From NCBI RefSeq assembly GCF_040869045.1, contig NC_090321.1:135523689-135587688 (forward strand): a stretch of 64,000 nucleotides of DNA, given 5' to 3'. The stretch is from Eurosta solidaginis (Eukaryota > Arthropoda > Insecta > Diptera > Tephritidae). This document shows positions 54,945 to 64,000 of this stretch, in pieces (the stretch's first letter is position 1; each line of letters starts with the position of its first letter). Position numbers and translations under genes: made by a program. Below the pieces are notes generated by a model, which did not search any database, was not told where the DNA came from, and was given only the letters and a program-made list of their open reading frames with translations.

Positions 54945-56307
54945 GTGGGGCGTCCTAATCTTGAAAGAAATCAAATATTACTATTGAAAACAATTGCAGA
55001 TGTAGCTTTATTTGGGAGTGCAGCAGATGATAGAAGACGAACGTAATCTATTCGCGGTGTAAAAACCGTGAACTCGCACAAGAATTACATAAAATTCGAT
55101 TTGACATTAGTCGCAGTGGGACATATCTTCGTTTAATTCCCAGAAAATCTAAATCTGCAGAGGGACAGAGACATGTATCGACCGTCCATGTTAAGCTCAT
55201 TTGGGCTCAAACTGATCACCACAAGAGCCACTTAGATAGCAAGTTATATTTAACATCATTGAAACATCATCATTAGAGAGCATAGCATTCATACTTGGAC
55301 CAGATGAAGTATTTTTCATATCACAAGATGATAAAGCTCGAGTCCCTATTGGCGTAACTGTGTCAAATAAGCAAGCAACTATTCTAATGCACATGGAATA
55401 TAAAATCAAATTGCCTGATCACCATTGGTTAATCGCTGAGCGTCATAAATTAATACCATCTGTTTATACTTCCAGTATGCTAGGACAACCGCAAGCCGTT
55501 AGATATTCTGGGCCAACATACATCGCTATGCGACGTGGAAAGCATAGTTCATCTACTGCTAATACACATGCTCAGGATTTCCAAACGCTTCTCGAACTTG
55601 AAGAGTTTCGACTATTAGCTAAAACTGACCATGGACTAGTAAAACCAGTGGTAATCATGACGGTTGATGGAGGCCCAGATGAAAATCCGGGTTTTGCTAT
55701 ACAACACTTTAAGCGACATGATCTCGATGTATTGTTTTTAGCTACCAATGCTCCTGGAAGAAGTGCGTATAACAGAGTAGAGCGCAGAATGGCTCCTCTT
55801 AGTCGGGAACTGGATGGTTTAATATTGCCTCATGACCATTTTGGGTCTCATTTGGATAAACGTCGTGTTATAATTGATGAACATCTAGAGAAATCTAATT
55901 TCGAATTTGCAGGAAATGTATTAGCTGAAGTATGGGGTTCAATTGTAAATGATGGCTACAACGTTACAGCAAAATATGTTGGGGCAGGTGAACAGGATCT
56001 TCCTGATTTTCCAGACATTAAGTGGTATTCAGAACATGTACGTGAAAGCCAATACTTGCTTCAAATTGTAAAATGTAGAATTACTGAATGCTGTCGTCCA
56101 AGAAGTGGCCTATTTAAATTACTAGAAAACAGGTTTCTTCCAACACCTGTCAAAGTAAAACAAACAGTTGATGACTTGGTTTTAGATGAAGGAGGGCAAT
56201 TTCTTAATATTCCAGTCAATTTAGCTCTAGGCTTAAGTGCCTCACTCAAAGATTTTCCGCAAATGCCCTACGATTATTTTTGTCCGACGGTAAAATTGAG
56301 GCTATGA
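54945..56307 (+). pseudogene. DDE-like transposase core, frameshifted
   Basis: Region one (54945-55200) reads GRPNLERNQILLLKTIADVA and GSAADDRRRT, a likely DNA-binding helix-turn-helix-type segment, with breaks. Region two, open from 55270 to 56307, contains FILGPDEVFFISQDDKARVP (Asp), VVIMTVDGGPDENPGF (Asp) and FLATNAPGRSAYNRVERRMA (Glu), then LILPHDHFGSHLDKRRVIID and QYLLQIVKCRITECCRP. These fit a D-D-E triad in a protein family widespread in invertebrate genomes that I cannot name. Expected role: cutting and joining the element's inverted termini. The interrupted frames argue that it is no longer expressed. Confidence 0.68.
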
Positions 56308-56830
56308 AGTCGTGCATGCAAAACGAGTGGTATTTATCATGCTTCCGTCAAGTCACTAAAAGGTCACATTGAAAATATCCATAAAAAAGTAAACATGCAC
56401 ACTGATAGGAAAGTTAGATGCTGAATGGCTTGATGAGAATGACCTAGACATTCCAAAATCTCATGAAAGTGAGCAGATTCACAGCACTGAGCAGCAGTCC
56501 AATGCCATCGAAAACTTAGAAACATGTATTCGGGTTTCATGGACTGAAGACTGTTAATCTGAATGCAATATGTTTACCAAAAATTTAAAATAAGTTTTTA
56601 TGCTCGTAAGATTATAATATTTTTGTTCCTTACTCTATATAGAATCAGTAAATCTAATATATATCCTAAATCTACTTTGTTATTTTAAAATTATAATTAT
56701 AATATTAAAAAAAAACACATTAATTGAAAAATGTTTACGTACGCTTACCGCCCGCTTTACTTATTTTCGTCGACAAGGGGGATGGGCGGTAAATAATTGT
56801 AATAAATCTGCTTACGTAATACTTGAATGG

Positions 56831-57317
56831 AGGAGATCGATTAGTACCACGCCCACATTTACATAAAAGACTTTTAAAAGGGTCGTAGATGAATATTATA
56901 AGCTATACATTTGCAAAAAAGAGATTAATGTCAATGGTATTTTATTTTCTAAATAGGATATTAACAAAAATTTAGAAAGTATTAAAATTTTTTAAAATGG
57001 GCGTCGCCCTTTTTGACTAAGTTATTATCTAGGTTTTGGGAGCCATAACTCGGAGAAAAATTAACATATCGTAATAAAATTGGGAATACATACTTTCTTT
57101 ATAGCAGGAAATATGTCTAGTAAATATGGACGGGATTGGTTAAGGACCACGCCCACTTTTATTTAAAAGATGCCCACTTTTATATAGGATTAGAATATTA
57201 ATTTATATGAAATGAGCTATTTAATTGAAATTCACGCTTAGTATATAATGTTCAATACCCCCAAACCACACCCAACCAACGCAAAATACTAACCTGCATG
57301 ACGCACGGATTTGTTTT
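56831..57317. repeat. Continuation of ACCACGCCCAC-type repeat and spacer
   Basis: ACCACGCCCACATTTACATA, GGGCGTCGCCC and ACCACGCCCACTTTTATTTA lie here in the same order as at 53300-53640. 57180-57317 is AT-rich with no feature recognised. Confidence 0.6.
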
Positions 57318-58204
57318 TGCCGAGTTGTTGATAGGCGGAGGTCAAATAATAAAAATCATCAGCTGAGTATTATACATAACAGTTCGAAATTATACATATA
57401 CTACATTTTTAAATAAGTAAATATTTTTAGTATGTAAAGATTAACATTTTTTTATATTATATTTTCGTTTGTTTCGAGTTAAAATAGGATTGGACAGTTT
57501 TCTTTATAGTAAAAATTTAATCCGTTATATCAAATGAGTTAAAATAGAAGTTAAAATCATGGCACAAACATCCAAAAGGTTCATTTAATTCGAAATTACG
57601 TGTACACTGCCTCAATTGAACAGGTTTGTAATGTCTTGACGTCTGATGGACGTTGAAGTTTACTTCGTTCAAAAGAAATGGGCTAGAAATCAATCCATTC
57701 AGTAGTTTTGCCATAAATATTTCGCCTAGCATTTCTCTATGACTTGCAAGAGTTGGAAGGTTGATAAGCTTATACTAGTTGGTTGATAAGGGGGAAGATT
57801 ATACGCAAGATCCACTAAAAATTCCTTTAAGAGAAAAGAACAAATTGCGTTGAAACTTAATTTAGAATCTGTAGTGACTCTCAAGTCCACAAATAATTAA
57901 CTGATAGACGACAAAAATTATAAATTACGTAAGAGGCTGCTGGCAAAGATCTCCGAGAGAGGCACATTTGGTGAGGTTAAGCGGCATTGAATATACGTTG
58001 CACAGATATCATTAATAAATAGCAAGAACAGAATTGGACCAAGATGACTTCCCTGTGGGGCACCAGAGGGAACATTGATGCAATTTGAAATTGTATTTTA
58101 AAAAATAACTTTTTGCGTTCGACCGCAGAGATACGACGAGATCTACGGGGTGAGACCAGGTTGGAAGCCAAGCCGATCCAGCTTGTAGGTACGTAAAGAG
58201 TCGG

Positions 58205-58625
58205 ATACTTTGTTGTTGTTTTTGTTGTAGCGACACTCCTCGAAGGCCTTGGGGAGTGTTATCGATGTTGGTGGTCCTATTCCGGATGCAAATCCGGTAC
58301 GTTCCGGTAACAAGCACCATTAAGTCACCAGCCCGACCATCTCGGGAACGATTTAGTATGACCACATGAAATCTTCAAGGCCATCCCGCCCTCACACTCC
58401 CTGGATCCATAAGGAACTTGGGGTCGCCAGAGCCTCGGCTGTCAGAGTAACAGGATTCGCCACGGGTAGGTGAGGTTGGCAGTTTGGCTCGAGAAGCTAT
58501 ATTTTGCGCTGGCAAAACCTTAAAAGGGATGCGCTACACAACCCCTTTAATCAATTTGGTATTTTAGTCGCCACTTAGGACAGGCATACCTACCGCAGGT
58601 ATATTCTAACCCCCATAACGCGCTG
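58205..58625 (-). repeat. Dispersed SINE-like repeat with (CAA)n tail, full-length copy
   Basis: In its own (minus) sense: CCCCCAGCGCGTTATGGGGG, GCGGTAGGTATGCCTGTCCT, AGTGGCGACTAAAATACCAA, CACCTACCCGTGGCGAATCC, GGATGGCCTTGAAGATTTCA, GTTACCGGAACGTACCGGAT, then GAGGAGTGTCGCTACAACAA and (CAA)n. Pieces recur at 34060 (5' part), 37637 and 39236 (3' part). Non-coding and mobile by its dispersal; the tail GCTACAACAACAAC is shared with the LINE ends at 37110 and 60583. Confidence 0.75.
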
Positions 58626-59290
58626 GGGGGATGGCATGCTTTGTCCAATGCTTTGCTGAAATCAGTAGCATCGGTGTGAAGATTTTCTCTAAATCCATTA
58701 GATACATTAGTTGTGAATTGACGTAGATTTGTAATGGTAGATTTGCCTTTAACGAATCCGTGTTGCGGTTCTGCAATCAAAGTAGAAATGGAAAATGTAA
58801 GCTCATTGGTAACGATAGCTTCAAATAAACTTGGAGAGGCAGACAGCTTTGCAATTCCTCGATAGCTTTCTACACTCGACTTACTATCACTTTTGTGAAG
58901 GGTAATGAGAAAAGATTTCTTCCAAGCAGCAGGGAAAAGTTTACGTTCTAGGGGCAGATTGAATAAATCAGTTAGAGGTTGATAAATGTGTTCAGCGCAT
59001 TTTTTAAGAAAACAAGTGGGAATTAGGTCAGCGCCGTATTTGTAAAATTCGTTCAGAGACATCAAATACGAAAAAACTTCATATTGAAACGGATATTCAT
59101 TTAAAAAGGAAATGAACTCAGCGAAATAGTTCGATTTGGAAAATTGTGCAAAGAAGTTAGCAATATCTTGATCGTCGCTAGACAAATCAGCCTGGTATTT
59201 TAAAGCAGAGGGAAACTGCTTAACTCTACGTTTAGAGTTCACGAACTCACAGAAGGCTTTCGGATTGCAAGTATTTTCCTTTTCATCTTG
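58626..59290 (-). pseudogene. RT N-terminal region of the interrupted LINE
   Basis: The frame reads CNPKAFCEF just upstream of FVNSKRRVKQFPSALKYQAD, YKYGADLIPTCFLKKCAEHI, FPAAWKKSFLITLHKSDSKS, ESYRGIAKLSASPSLFEAIV, EPQHGFVKGKSTITNLRQFT and DATDFSKALDK (first catalytic Asp). It stops at the dispersed repeat; the next RT motif (APQGSHLGPILFLLFINDI) appears on the other side at 58080-58010. Open for 231 codons. Confidence 0.78.
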
Positions 59291-59299
59291 CAGATGTAC

Positions 59300-60235
59300 G
59301 TATTATAGCACTTTATTGTAATTCAAAATAAATTAGTGTATTTAGCGATCTTTTTGACTTAAACAAATAAAATAAATAAAAATAATAACAGTCAAAATAT
59401 ACCAAAAAAAACCATGATCTATAAGTCGGTATCATATATACCCAAATTATCAGAGCGGCTAACTGCATCGGAATGTTATGACAAAGAAAAAATAAAAATA
59501 GCACACAAACCACGAATACTTAAAAAAAGTTTTCCAATCAAAAAAAATCAGCGGTACCGTTAATAGAAAAATGCAATGTGGTGTATGAAATTCCATGCAA
59601 CGGTAATAGCGACGAATCTTGTCAAAGTATATATGTAGGAGCAACAAAGTCAAAACTAAAAACTAGGATATCACAACATAAATCCGACTATAAATATTCT
59701 CACGAAACTAACAACCACAAAACAGCAGTTATAGCCCACTGTGCAAACAGCCGGCACGAGCCAGATTTCAACAACACAAAGATTCTCCAACAAGAGGAAC
59801 AATACAGCAAGCGCTTCACTCTCGAGATATTGCATATTAAAATACTCCAACTAATAGACGATTAAACTATAAACTAGACTCCGATCATCATTCCGCTCAC
59901 TTATACAAACATTTACTGACAAACAGACAGTACACAACTCCACCTTACGCAGTGTAGACGTGCAAATAAAATGTATGTAAACAGTATTTTTGTTTTAATG
60001 TTGATTTTTATTATTTGTTAAAATTTAAACATATTATTTGTTAAAAATGTGATTTTAATTATAATTTAAATGTTTTATGTTTCTCAACAGTCCGCCCTGA
60101 AGACGGTTACCGGTGTGTAGCCGAAATATATTGGAGATAAACAAAACCATATGTGTTTTATTTAACATTGACGTAAAGCCGGCAAAATAAATAATTGTGT
60201 AATTCAAAATATTTATGACGCAAAATAGAGTACTG
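59300..60235 (+). mobile_element. Penelope-like retroelement fragment
   Basis: Contains the C-terminal endonuclease of a Penelope-like element followed by a 3' region with a hairpin (60097-60126). It lies within the minus-strand LINE, whose linker and RT pieces flank it at 60236 and 59290. The RT domain of the Penelope element is absent, so the copy is 5'-truncated. Confidence 0.75.
59395..59957 (+). pseudogene. Penelope-type GIY-YIG endonuclease domain
   Basis: Upstream, out of frame, are YIPKLSERLTASECYDKEKI-like remnants of the RT-endonuclease linker. The open part (59578-59865, 95 residues) has VVYEIPC (GIY-equivalent, Tyr3), CQSIYVGATKSKLKTRISQH (YIG-equivalent Tyr19, Arg30, His34), IAHCANSRHEPDF and RFTLEILH (Glu83). 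C7, C15 and nearby His residues match the zinc-ligand cluster of Penelope endonucleases. A further frameshifted SDHHSAHLYKHLL ends the protein. GIY-YIG endonucleases nick the target DNA for Penelope integration. The active-site residues appear intact, but the protein is incomplete. Confidence 0.82.
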
Positions 60236-60560
60236 TAAGTCATCGGAGTAAGAGTCTTTTGCACAACCTGAGGAAGCACGATCTTTTGTTTTTTAAAGAC
60301 TTCAGATCTTTAGTGAGCCATATTTGATCTGATTCGGTTGACAGACGTATTCGCTTAGGTACAAATGTGTCTTTCCGAAACAGCGTAAATTGTGGTATAC
60401 AAGTCAGAAACATTTTTGTCAATATCTACACCATATTTGGACCAAGCCACTGTAGAAAAAGTTTGATTAAGTTTATTAAAATTAACCTGCGCAAAGTCAA
60501 ATCTGAAACTAGTCGCATTTCGTAGCAATGCTACTCGGAAAATTTCTTTCGAATTCGTAT
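60236..60560 (-). pseudogene. LINE endonuclease-RT linker fragment
   Basis: On the minus strand FNKLNQTFSTVAWSKYGVDI, an Asn/Val-rich stretch, then QIWLTKDLKSLKNKRSCFLR and LCKRLLLR. The WLTKDLKSLKNKR pattern is the basic linker between endonuclease and RT in Jockey/CR1-group LINEs. It lines up with the RT piece at 59290-58626 once the Penelope fragment is disregarded. Frameshift at about 60365. Confidence 0.65.
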
Positions 60561-60582
60561 ACTATTTCCAGGGAAGATCGTA

Positions 60583-60715
60583 AGGGTTGTTGTTGTTGTA
60601 GCAGTGTCTCGCCCCATCCAATAGATACGACCGATCAATTGTCATCAATGCCCTAAAACGGGAGTCCAAGGAAACTTGCTGTTTCAACGGGGGTGGACCA
60701 CAGTGGGAAGGGTGG
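60583..60715 (-). mobile_element. LINE 3' end with (CAA)n tail, minus-strand copy
   Basis: GTTGTTGTTGTAGCAGTGTC, GCCCCATCCAATAGATACGA and CGGGAGTCCAAGGAAACTTG are the reverse complement of the 3' end at 37000-37120 (the region encoding FLGLPLEDIDDN and the tail). Only about 130 bp are present, so it is a severely 5'-truncated copy. Confidence 0.75.
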
Positions 60716-62540
60716 GCTAAAATGTTTTAATGAATTACCTTACAACATTTCAAATTTTAATTATTTGCCCAAACTAATATGTTTACAGATTTCTTAGGCT
60801 TATACTACTATGAAAAAAGATATACACACATTAAAATAAATCTTTCATTTCATAGCTTTGATATCGGCTGACACTTCGGTCAAAAAGCCGCCTGAATATA
60901 CTTTGCAATGTGATATCTTGGAGAAAAATCTATAATTTTTTTAATCGGTCTTGGTTTAAGTATATATTTTAGTGGCGCAAACAAATCTATTTTTTATCAC
61001 TTTTGCTTTCGCTTCCGTACAAAGAACCAGACTGGAGGAAAAGTGGCCATCAGACCAAACCTAAACAAAAAGCACCAGTTTTGTATAAATGGATCGAAGT
61101 GGTAACCGTAGCCGCTATTTCAAAAGTATCATTCTTCAAATGTGCTATGAATAGTGTTGTTGTTGAAAATTTTCAAAAAGCGGTCAATAGGGATTTTACT
61201 TTTATGCTACACTTCCACACAGAAGCGTGCCACAAACTTTGTGTAGCAAGACCGCTCCAAAATTACACATTGAACTGATCCGTTATCCTGATCATAGCGG
61301 AGCCCAAGGCTACGTACGCTACGTAGAAGCGGGAGGGCAGACTCCGCCTGACCTGGACGGGCCTCTTCTTTCCTATCTTTCTTTTCCCTTGCTTTCACGC
61401 TATCACCCTCCACAAGCATAGGCATGATTTACATATAATTTGTTTACGAGTACTGCGGGTGAGGCCGGTGGAACAGACCCCCATCCGACGAGCTGGCGTG
61501 GTCTAACAAGCATGCCTGCATACCACCGTGACTCACCACCGCAGGCAGTGTCGTAACAATGGCGCACAACGAAATAGCCCAAACTCTTTCTAGTGTTTTA
61601 CCATTTTTTTATTCTTTCTAACCCTTCCTTACTTTCCTCCCTATACCTACGTATCTGTCATTTGGACCAGTCAAAACTGTTAGTGCTGCTATAACAAAAA
61701 GGGGGTATATCTGTCCAGCATTAGTAGTACCTTGCAAGGACCTCAGCGCTGTTGCGAGTGGAATCCTGACTGATATCAGAAGGGGGGGGGGGGGGGATAA
61801 TATTCTAATTTTTTTGTTTTGGTTAGTTGCCCGCTGCTCAAGCTGCCATGCACGCCGTCCGGCATTGCGTGCATGTGAGGTTTGCAGTGAGTCAACGCAA
61901 TGGGGGTAAGGGGTGTAATGGGATATGGGAGAATATGGTTTCCGGGCTTGGACGGATGACGAACATACGGATCTAGATTAAGTTTCAAACAAGTATTTTA
62001 ATATTATTTGCGTTGGTATCCAAGTTATTTGTTTGGATACGTCGTCTTTTTCAAATACACTTAACCTCGTCGGAATTTCACATCATCCCGTTGGTGATTA
62101 GGTTAAGACATTTTGAATTTACCTCGGCTTAAGTTGTAAATATTCAACAGATTATAATTTTTTTTTATCATGCGTACACGCTGCATTTCACCTGAATTTA
62201 CTTAATATCGTTAATAACGTTATAGCCAAAGCGTTACTGAACTAAAGCCTTGCTTTTCAACGTGTATTTGCATATTTCTTTTTTTTTATATCACACCTTA
62301 TTTATACATTATGGAATTTTTTTTACTTTAATTTTTCGTAAAGCTCGGTGGTGTGTGAGCATAAACTTTAGGACAAAGAACAAAATTTATTTTTGTAGAG
62401 TCGTGTTATATGTGTGAGTAATAACTTCTGCTCTTAGGTGATGACTACATATGTATGTGTATGTAAAGTAATCTCTTAGCTCCTAGCTTCCTTGGTTGCA
62501 TGAATACGTGGCTGCTTGCTTTGCTGTTTACATGCACATA
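60716..62540. other. Spacer, unidentified repeats
   Basis: No gene recognised. 61440-61560 (TGCGGGTGAGGCCGGTGGAA, AAGCATGCCTGCATACCACC) is GC-rich and looks like part of an unknown dispersed repeat. A run of about 15 G (61783-61797) is present. The open frames here are short and unlike any family I know. Confidence 0.4.
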
Positions 62541-62589
62541 TGTATGTGTAGTTGCTTCCTCTGCTGTTGTTGTACATTTATTTATTAGC

Positions 62590-62800
62590 AGCACAGTGCC
62601 CATCGAAATTGCTAACATTCGTATGGTACAGGGTACAAATTATGTTAGAACCAATTCAAACCATATTAATACAAGCCGCCGGTATTAAAATAAAAGCAAA
62701 CACTGCTGACCTACAAATTTATGTATTGTATTCTCCTCCACGGCATGCTATAAAAATGCCTGAATATGAACACTTATTTAACTCTTTAATAATAATAATA
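62590..62800 (+). pseudogene. Jockey-type LINE endonuclease fragment
   Basis: The frame reads LEPIQTILIQAAGIKIKANT and YVLYSPPRHAIKMPEYEHLF, matching the middle of a Jockey-type APE endonuclease (strand, then Y-x-PPRHxIK, then helix). About 70 residues only, ending in a TAA microsatellite. No other part of that element adjoins it. Confidence 0.62.
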
Positions 62801-63140
62801 ATAACTGGACTTTGTGGAAACGCACTGCCCAAAATGGCCCAATAACACCAGGTTAATCCTGTTCGTTATTTTTTTTATTTATTAATATAAATATTTATAC
62901 AATTTTATTGCCGAGTCATTGATGGGCAGTGGTTTGTCAAGCGCCGAGATCTAAAACTGCTCAGCTACAGAAGAAATATCATCAGCTGAGGGTAAAACTA
63001 AATTAATAGAATATAATAGAAACAAACATATACAGCATTAACGATGGAGAGAGATAAGAACAGTCTTTTTTTTTAGAAAAAGGGAGTCCGACATATCAAA
63101 TGTGTTTGAGTGCGAGTTATAGTCTTGGCGCAAATACCGG
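62800..63140 (-). mobile_element. 3' UTR fragment of LINE family A
   Basis: GCCCAATAACACCAGGTTAA, GCCGAGTCATTGATGGGCAG, GGTTTGTCAAGCGCCGAGAT, CAGCTACAGAAGAAATATCA and AAGGGAGTCCGACATATCAA closely match 7150-7440. Only the 3' end (last codons plus UTR) is retained. Confidence 0.8.
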
Positions 63141-63223
63141 AAAAAACACACAAAATTAATAAAATATTACAATATCGTTTTTAGTGTTTCATACATATTC
63201 GCCACAAAACTTTATTTTGCAAT

Positions 63224-63680
63224 AATGAACTGTGCTATGTGCTAAGAAAAGGTTGATACCTTTGATCGAACTAAAGTTGAATGTATCGACTGCAATTGTT
63301 ATATTCACGGCTTGTGTGTTAATATGACCGCCGCGGAAATAGAGTATATGAAGTCACAGAATTTGAAACATCGCTGCAATCAGTGCTCATCTATGCGCCG
63401 AAACTCTTTCCATCGAGATACTTTGGCACCAACTCAAACCATTGCAGCAACAAAGTAATCCGCCACCATCTATTCAACCGATCAAATCTAAAGGTACACC
63501 ACCAGCCAAAACCTGTCTTTCAGCTGAGCAGCAGCAACAAGAAAATTCCACACAAACCTTAAACCATACAACAAGCCAAATGCCAATTAGCGGCACTACG
63601 GTAAATGCGGAGGAGAGTGATAAAAGAATAACACTTCAGCTTTTGTATAAAGAGATAATGAGTCTGGAACAGGGATGATA
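63224..63680 (+). pseudogene. LINE ORF1 N-terminal fragment with PHD-like finger
   Basis: MNCAMC opens a Cys/His-rich finger: CAMC, VECIDCNCYIHGLCVNM, then HRCNQC, a C4-H-C3 PHD-like spacing, with a stop just after CAMC. A Gln/Pro/Thr-rich linker follows (63442 onward), and the frame ends with ITLQLLYKEIMSLEQG, probably the start of a coiled coil. This is the amino end of ORF1 of a CR1/Jockey-group LINE; the rest is missing after 63680. It may complement the ORF1 C-termini at 43658 and 45345, which are other copies. Confidence 0.65.
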
Positions 63681-64000
63681 AATGGATTTTTTCATTTTGT
63701 ACCAAACTAGGAAAAAAATGTACCAAATCCTCCAAAAATGTACAGAAGCCTTCGGATGTGAATTTGAATCAAACTAGGGCTTCTTTATCCAAAAACTATT
63801 TTTAGCGAGGAGACTTTCTAACACAAATTAAAGGTAGTATAACAGGGAAGTATGATTTATGAAGAAATACTTTTCCAGTAAAAATAATAAAAGAAGTTTA
63901 TCGATTGAAGCGTACAATTATGTAAATATATAAAAACATTTCTTTATTGATTACCAGTAAGAAACATAAAATTAATATTTAAAAAAAATAACAGCTGCAT
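63681..64000. other. AT-rich spacer to the window end
   Basis: No gene or named repeat seen. A small repeated phrase GTACCAAA(C/T)...AAAAATGTACC lies at 63698-63745. Confidence 0.4.

Larger units (their letters stand above)
53886..56830 (+). mobile_element. TIR DNA transposon with DDE-like transposase, superfamily uncertain
   Basis: The left end GGCCGTTCAAATATTGCGTA, AGCAC and the right end (reverse complement) CCATTCAAGTATTACGTAAG, CAG form inverted termini of about 22 bp. Subterminal GGGGGCGGGGGTC and GCTTATTTTCGATA are echoed near the right end by GGGGGATGGGCGG and TTATTTTCGTCGA. The 2.9-kb interior encodes a transposase in several frames. No clean target duplication is visible at the junctions with the host repeat. 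Frameshifts make this copy inactive. Confidence 0.75.
52790..57240 (+). repeat. Dispersed repeat with ACCACGCCCACTTTT phrases, interrupted
   Basis: Starts in a CCGTCCGTCCGTCCGTCC microsatellite and carries GAAATTTGGTATATGGGTTC, then ACCACGCCCACTTTT (53312, 53605, 57150, variants at 56860), GGGCGTGGCACCGCCCACTT (53448) and AAAATTAGCTATA(A/T)CTTTGC. This is a very common fly repeat type. A SINE (52854-53220) and a DNA transposon (53886-56830) interrupt it; the repeat resumes at 56831. A 60-bp internal tandem duplication (GATTTTTGGAAGGGTCGTGG) lies at 53624 and 53677. Confidence 0.7.
57318..60570 (-). mobile_element. Jockey/CR1-group LINE (family A relative), interrupted twice
   Basis: The 3' UTR (GCCGAGTTGTTGATAGGCGG at 57319) and C-terminal coding (57732-57517) resemble family A at 7088. 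RT segments lie at 58200-57930 and 59242-58626 and an endonuclease-RT linker at 60560-60236. A (CAA)-tailed dispersed repeat (58205-58625) and a Penelope-like fragment (about 59300-60235) separate them. Parts of the thumb are deleted between 57760 and 57900. Confidence 0.75.
9753..64000 (+). other. Inferred RyR first coding intron, open at the window end
   Basis: The donor at 9753 is clear, and no sequence resembling the next RyR coding exon is seen downstream on the plus strand. The remaining 54 kb contains transposable-element copies, repeats and one host pseudogene. Inference: this is intron sequence and the acceptor lies beyond the window. A misassembly joining the exon to unrelated repeats is the alternative. 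Confidence 0.5.

Noticed and set aside
61783..61797. G-quadruplex regulatory element
   Set aside because: A single 15-G homopolymer is probably a slippage tract or assembly uncertainty; no supporting context.

Overview
This is eukaryotic, insect DNA, almost certainly from a higher dipteran and most likely a tephritid fruit fly. I infer this from the mix of LINE clades (LOA, R1, I, Jockey/CR1), Gypsy-type LTR elements, hAT and Penelope fragments, tRNA-derived SINEs, small introns and AT-rich spacers. No bacterial or phage-like gene organisation is present.

Only one convincing host exon is visible. At 9699-9752 (+) an 18-codon coding exon ending in a GTAAGT donor encodes the N-terminus of the insect ryanodine receptor (RyR). 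A strong splice acceptor sits just upstream, at about 9615. I see no second RyR exon on the + strand, so everything from 9753 to the window end is best read as part of a very large, transposon-filled first coding intron (inference). One other host-derived sequence is a broken, intron-retaining copy of part of the succinyl-CoA synthetase alpha gene at 38191-38625 (-).

Layout. 1-1540: AT-rich repeats with a SINE. 1537-6780: nearly full-length but dead LOA-clade LINE (-). 7088-8275: 5'-truncated Jockey/CR1-group LINE (-). 9616-9752: RyR exon. 11340-15514 plus 30310-30700: one R1-clade LINE (-) split by a 14.8-kb Gypsy-type LTR retrotransposon (15515-30309). That element has a 4-bp target duplication (TAGG), very long LTRs (about 3.9 and 4.4 kb), a tRNA-Lys primer site, and a Gag carrying an N-terminal RING-H2-like finger. 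Its right-hand LTR has itself received a 520-bp hAT fragment. 33.8-37.7 kb: a graveyard of LINE ends, including a 3' UTR with four similar stem-loops. 38.2-39.7 kb: the SCS-alpha pseudogene and fold-back repeats. 40.1-44.3 kb: Jockey/CR1-group LINE (-) with two clean SINE insertions. 45.3-48.7 kb: a second LINE of this group (+). 49.0-51.6 kb: I-clade LINE remnant (+) interrupted by a MITE and a solo LTR. 52.8-57.2 kb: dispersed repeat interrupted by a SINE and by a 2.9-kb terminal-inverted-repeat DNA transposon with a DDE-like transposase. 57.3-60.6 kb: LINE (-) interrupted by a dispersed repeat and by a Penelope-like element encoding a GIY-YIG endonuclease. 62.5-63.7 kb: more LINE pieces, including an ORF1 with a PHD-like finger.

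The genes do not form a pathway. They record successive nested insertions into one intron, and most copies carry stops, frameshifts or lost catalytic residues. The most unusual items are the RING-bearing giant-LTR element, the regularly spaced dyad units next to the R1 element's 3' end, the stem-loop modules in a LINE 3' UTR, and the DNA transposon of uncertain superfamily.
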